Origin: Terribacillus halophilus
GTDB taxonomy: Bacteria; Bacillota; Bacilli; Bacillales; Amphibacillaceae
DNA length: 64,000 nucleotides
Direction: 5' to 3'
Assembly: GCF_900162685.1 (NCBI RefSeq)
Contig: NZ_LT727828.1
Coordinates: 584,824 to 648,823 of the forward strand
A program made the position numbers and the translations under genes. Under the pieces are notes generated by a model, which was given only the letters and a program-made list of their open reading frames with translations, was not told the origin of the DNA and did not search any database. Of this stretch, positions 61,339 through 64,000 are shown piece by piece; position 1 is the first letter of the stretch; the number at the start of each line of letters is the position of its first letter.

Positions 61339-62190
61339 ATGCACACGATGTGGAAAGGAACCATCAGCTTTGGGCTTGTGAATATTCCCGTCAAAATGCA
61401 TGCTGCTACGGAGAATAAAGATGTGAAATTGCGGCAGCTGCATAAAGCGTGTAAGACGCCGGTCAAATATGAAAAAGTCTGTCCGCATTGCGAGAAAGAA
61501 CTGGGAACAGACGATATTGTGAAAGCCTACGAATACACGAAAAATAAATTTGTTGTGCTGGATGAAGAGGAACTCCAGGCTTTGCAGAAAGAGCAGGAAG
61601 ATAAGGCAGTGGAAATAGTTGATTTTGTCAGTCTGGAGGAAATCGACCCAATTTATTTTGAGCGCTGCTATTATTTATCTCCAAATGAAGGTGGCACGAA
61701 AGCGTACAGCTTACTCCGTAAAGCGCTGGAGGAGACGGGGAGAATTGGTGTTGCCTCTATGGTTATACGTTCCAAACAACAGCTGGCTGTTATTCGCGTA
61801 TACAAAAATGTACTAGTTGTAGAAACAATTCACTATCCGGATGAGGTGCGAGATGTAGCAGATGTACCGAACATTCCGGCCGAAGATTCCGTTGCCGACA
61901 AAGAGCTAAAAACGGCCAAGCTGCTTATTGAACAACTGACAGCAACCTTTGATCCTGAAAAATACAACGATGATTATCGCGAAGCTTTACTCGATTTGAT
62001 CCAATCTAAGCGAGATCATGAAGAAGTCCATATTCCGACAGCGAAAAAGCAGCCAAGCAATGTAACGAATTTGATGGATGCTTTACAAGCTTCATTGGAT
62101 AAGGCGAAAAAAGATAAACCGGCGACAACGAAAAAGCCGACCAAGAGAAAAACGACAACGAGAGCAAAAAAGAAGCCGGAAGCTGGATAA
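61339..62190 (+). CDS. ku: Ku DNA-end-binding protein
   Basis: Ku forms a homodimeric ring on double-strand DNA ends and recruits LigD. The 283-residue protein begins MHTMWKGTISFGLVNIPVKMH, the typical bacterial Ku start, followed by CPHCEKELG with a zinc-like CxxC and FVSLEEIDPIYFERCYYLSPNEGG. It ends in a Lys-rich tail (KKPTKRKTTTRAKKKPEAG) that in other Ku proteins binds DNA and LigD. ATG 61339 follows AAAAAGGAGGAAACAGAAC. It diverges from ligD, unlike the ykoVU operon arrangement of B. subtilis. Confidence 0.94.
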   Translation: MHTMWKGTISFGLVNIPVKMHAATENKDVKLRQLHKACKTPVKYEKVCPHCEKELGTDDIVKAYEYTKNKFVVLDEEELQALQKEQEDKAVEIVDFVSLEEIDPIYFERCYYLSPNEGGTKAYSLLRKALEETGRIGVASMVIRSKQQLAVIRVYKNVLVVETIHYPDEVRDVADVPNIPAEDSVADKELKTAKLLIEQLTATFDPEKYNDDYREALLDLIQSKRDHEEVHIPTAKKQPSNVTNLMDALQASLDKAKKDKPATTKKPTKRKTTTRAKKKPEAG

Positions 62191-62192
62191 TT

Positions 62193-62339
62193 CTGCACCT
62201 TTCATTACACACAGATTGCAGGTATAACAGCGGTTTAACAGCATACTTACAAGTGGATGAAGAATCAGCGCAAGTGCTAGCATTCCTGCCTTTTGCTCCG
62301 TATGATGAGATCATACAAGCAGGAAAAAGGAAGCGATAA
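62193..62339 (+). pseudogene. Possible C-terminal gene remnant between ku and the acyltransferase
   Basis: A frame without a start codon reads protein-like sequence, in particular TAYLQVDEESAQVLAFLPFA followed by PYDEIIQAGKRKR, before TAA at 62337-62339. No ribosome binding site or plausible start precedes it, and no family was recognised. It might be the tail of a lost gene. It might also be chance, so confidence is low. Confidence 0.3.
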
Positions 62340-62341
62340 GT

Positions 62342-63301
62342 ATGGAACGTGATGTATATTTTGATAATGCAAGATGGCTTATGATTGCCTTCGTCGTATT
62401 TGGACATTTGATTCAGCCATATCAGGACATGTTAATCCTGCAAACAAGCTATACATGGATTTACACCTTTCATATGCCTGTTTTCATTTTTCTGGCTGGG
62501 TTCTTTGCCAGAGGAATGGGGCACAAAGCAGGGATTGAGAAGCTTGTGAAAAAGCTGCTGCTTCCGTATCTATTTTTCCAGGTTATTTACACAATCTTCT
62601 ATTATGCAATTGGTAAAGAAGACTGGCTGCAGTCCGTATTGATACCGCAATGGGCACTATGGTTCCTGCTCAGCTTATTTTGCTGGCACATGCTGTTAAT
62701 TCCCTTCAAGTATGTAAGACCGCTCCTTGGCATCCCGCTTGCCGTTTTAATCGGTGTGCTGGCAGGTTATCTTGATACAATCGGGTCAGAATTAAGTCTT
62801 TCCCGCACTTTCGTTTTCTTTCCGTTTTTCTTAATTGGCTATTGGGCAACAAAAGAGCAGCTCGCCGTCCTCAGGCGCATGCCGATTCGGATAGGAGCTG
62901 GTGTGGTACTTATTTCTGCAGGTGTCGTATTGTATCACTTTCCTGATCTATCGACTGGCTGGCTGTTAGGCTCAAAATCCTTTACAGAAATAGGTGCTGG
63001 CGAATCTGGAGGATTGATTCGAATGCTTGTCTATGTACTATCGGCAGCGATGATGGCAAGTGTGCTGTCCCTTATACCAGCAAAGAAAACAGTATTTACA
63101 AAATACGGGCAGCGTACCTTATATGTCTATCTATTGCATGGCTTCGCTATTCAATATATCCGTGTGGAAGACTTGTTCGAAGTCAGCAATACACTCGATG
63201 TCCTAGGACTTCTATTTGTCACCTTTAGCATCGTGTGGATCCTATCGCAGCGCTGGATGCTCCGTATTTGGAAGCCGTTAATAGAACTGAAAAGTCCATA
63301 A
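62342..63301 (+). CDS. Acyltransferase family membrane protein
   Basis: The 319-residue protein has about ten TM helices and the acyltransferase-3 N-terminal pattern RDVYFDNARWLMIAFVVFGHLIQP with the catalytic His in FGH. IYTFHMPVFIFLAGFFA follows, then alternating helices to the C-terminus. Such proteins move acetyl or acyl groups to extracytoplasmic sugars, peptidoglycan or lipids; it resembles YkrP/fucose-4-O-acetylase-like members. The ATG at 62342 follows GGAAGCGATAAGT. No partner (SGNH domain or glycosyltransferase) is adjacent. Confidence 0.85.
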   Translation: MERDVYFDNARWLMIAFVVFGHLIQPYQDMLILQTSYTWIYTFHMPVFIFLAGFFARGMGHKAGIEKLVKKLLLPYLFFQVIYTIFYYAIGKEDWLQSVLIPQWALWFLLSLFCWHMLLIPFKYVRPLLGIPLAVLIGVLAGYLDTIGSELSLSRTFVFFPFFLIGYWATKEQLAVLRRMPIRIGAGVVLISAGVVLYHFPDLSTGWLLGSKSFTEIGAGESGGLIRMLVYVLSAAMMASVLSLIPAKKTVFTKYGQRTLYVYLLHGFAIQYIRVEDLFEVSNTLDVLGLLFVTFSIVWILSQRWMLRIWKPLIELKSP

Positions 63302-63329
63302 GAGCTGAGAAAAATATAGAAATCAAAAA

Positions 63330-63386
63330 AAGCCCGAACTATGTTCAAACTCTAAAGCAGAATTTGACTTAGTTCGGACTTTTTTA
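63330..63386. terminator. Bidirectional terminator between acyltransferase and AraC genes
   Basis: AGCCCGAACTATGTTCAAA pairs with TTTGACTTAGTTCGGACTT with two mismatches; T runs lie on both sides (plus and minus strand). Confidence 0.75.
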
Positions 63387-63387
63387 T

Positions 63388-64000
63388 TCAGCTTGGGCGT
63401 GCATCCCTGAATTGTTTTGGCGTCATTGATGTGTAAAACTTAAATTGTGCAGTGAAATAGCTTTGATTGCAAAAGTTGAATTTTTTCGCCAAGTCCGCAA
63501 TGGACTGACTTGTATGGAGAAGGAAGTATTTTGCTTCCTCAATCTTTTTCTGATTAATAAACTGGACAGTGGATACACCAACTTCTTTCTTAAACAGATG
63601 AGAAAGATAACTTGGATTCACATTGCAATGAGAGCTGATTGCCTGCAAACTAAGGTCCTCGAGAATATGAGACTGGATATATGCAATCGCTTCATTGATG
63701 ATATTCGAATACTGCGTGGCTCTGCTTCTGTTCAGCCCTTCAATAAAACGGACGAGCATATCATACTCTAGCTCTGTGAGTTCCTCTTCGGTCTGACAGT
63801 TTTCGATTTCCAGCATGTACGTCATGTTTAAATTAGAGGCAACTTCTTGGGACGCGCCACCTCTAAGGATAGCTCGTGTGTACAACGTGCAAATGCTGAT
63901 TAATTGATTTTTAGCGGAACGTAACGGCTGAAAGGCATACTTCGGGCGTTCTGAAGTGGATAGGCTCTCAATTATGGACAATGCCTCCGAAAGATTACCG
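63388..64000 (-). CDS. AraC family transcriptional regulator, N-terminus outside window
   Basis: The minus-strand frame is open through the window edge (an internal TTG at 63981 is not needed as a start), so only the last 203 residues are seen. The C-terminal AraC DNA-binding domain has two helix-turn-helix units: SLQAISSHCNVNPSYLSHLFKKE and SIADLAKKFNFCNQSYFTAQFK, ending SMTPKQFRDARPS. The visible upstream part resembles the helical linker of YesN/YesS-type regulators of carbohydrate use. Targets cannot be inferred. Confidence 0.88.
   Translation of the reverse strand, partial: GNLSEALSIIESLSTSERPKYAFQPLRSAKNQLISICTLYTRAILRGGASQEVASNLNMTYMLEIENCQTEEELTELEYDMLVRFIEGLNRSRATQYSNIINEAIAYIQSHILEDLSLQAISSHCNVNPSYLSHLFKKEVGVSTVQFINQKKIEEAKYFLLHTSQSIADLAKKFNFCNQSYFTAQFKFYTSMTPKQFRDARPS

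Overview
The window is chromosomal DNA from a low-to-moderate GC endospore-forming Bacillaceae (Firmicutes). The basis is the combination of B. subtilis-type gene families (YocH, YhaQP, LiaHFSR, YpmRS, PdxK, YfmR, AmpS, PgcA, Ku/LigD without a nuclease domain), strong AGGAGG ribosome binding sites, T-box and yybP-ykoY leaders, and a sigma-G-like promoter in front of ku. Within the family it looks closer to halotolerant genera such as Terribacillus, Oceanobacillus or Virgibacillus than to B. subtilis itself. That is an impression from protein similarity, not a measurement.

Layout. 1-4.0 kb: end of a 5'-nucleotidase, a LysM/3D cell-wall protein with a WalR-like site, an unlisted 32-residue membrane peptide, and a DEAD-box RNA helicase. 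4.0-11 kb: a complete trpEGDCFBA operon behind one sigma-A promoter and two consecutive tryptophan T-boxes. 11-18.5 kb: an MFS transporter, a YhaQP-type ABC exporter, a VOC protein, an NAD-dependent epimerase, Ogt and an ABC-F ATPase. 18.5-24.4 kb: topB, a scarred intergenic region (palindromic repeat, LysE remnant and Nudix remnant joined at about 22.02 kb), a CYP152 peroxygenase and an HXXEE membrane protein. 24.7-26.7 kb: an acyltransferase/zinc-ribbon membrane pair. 26.7-27.4 kb: a tandem array of 126-bp repeats. 27.5-31.1 kb: a Lia cell-envelope stress operon that includes a small 54-residue protein. 31.4-36.8 kb: ypmRS, small proteins, rarD, cardiolipin synthase and an acyl-CoA thioesterase. 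36.9-40.0 kb: an AT-rich islet with a membrane GAF protein, a 57-residue basic protein and, convergently, an orphan N6-adenine DNA methyltransferase. 40.2-53 kb: pdxK, yfmR, an M29 aminopeptidase, recQ, a CNNM/CBS membrane protein, a GNAT, a DAHP synthase with an apparently degenerate chorismate mutase domain, an MFS and an AI-2E family exporter. 53-64 kb: pgcA, a Mn riboswitch with terC, OsmC, zur and a zinc-binding lipoprotein with operator sites inside its promoter, a second M29 aminopeptidase, divergent ligD/ku, an acyltransferase and a partial AraC regulator.

How the parts work together. Tryptophan synthesis is switched by uncharged tRNA-Trp at two serial checkpoints. Envelope damage is sensed by LiaFRS, which should drive the small membrane proteins and LiaH. 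Manganese export is under an RNA switch and zinc uptake under Zur. Ku and LigD form the spore-type end-joining pair. No CRISPR array, rRNA, tRNA, prophage or insertion sequence was seen.

Most genes are ordinary core genes. The parts most worth a second look are the tandem T-boxes with different discriminator-pairing bases, the GAF/small protein/methyltransferase islet, the acyltransferase/zinc-ribbon pair, the small Lia operon protein, the 126-bp array, the fused-remnant scar, and the degenerate mutase domain of AroA.
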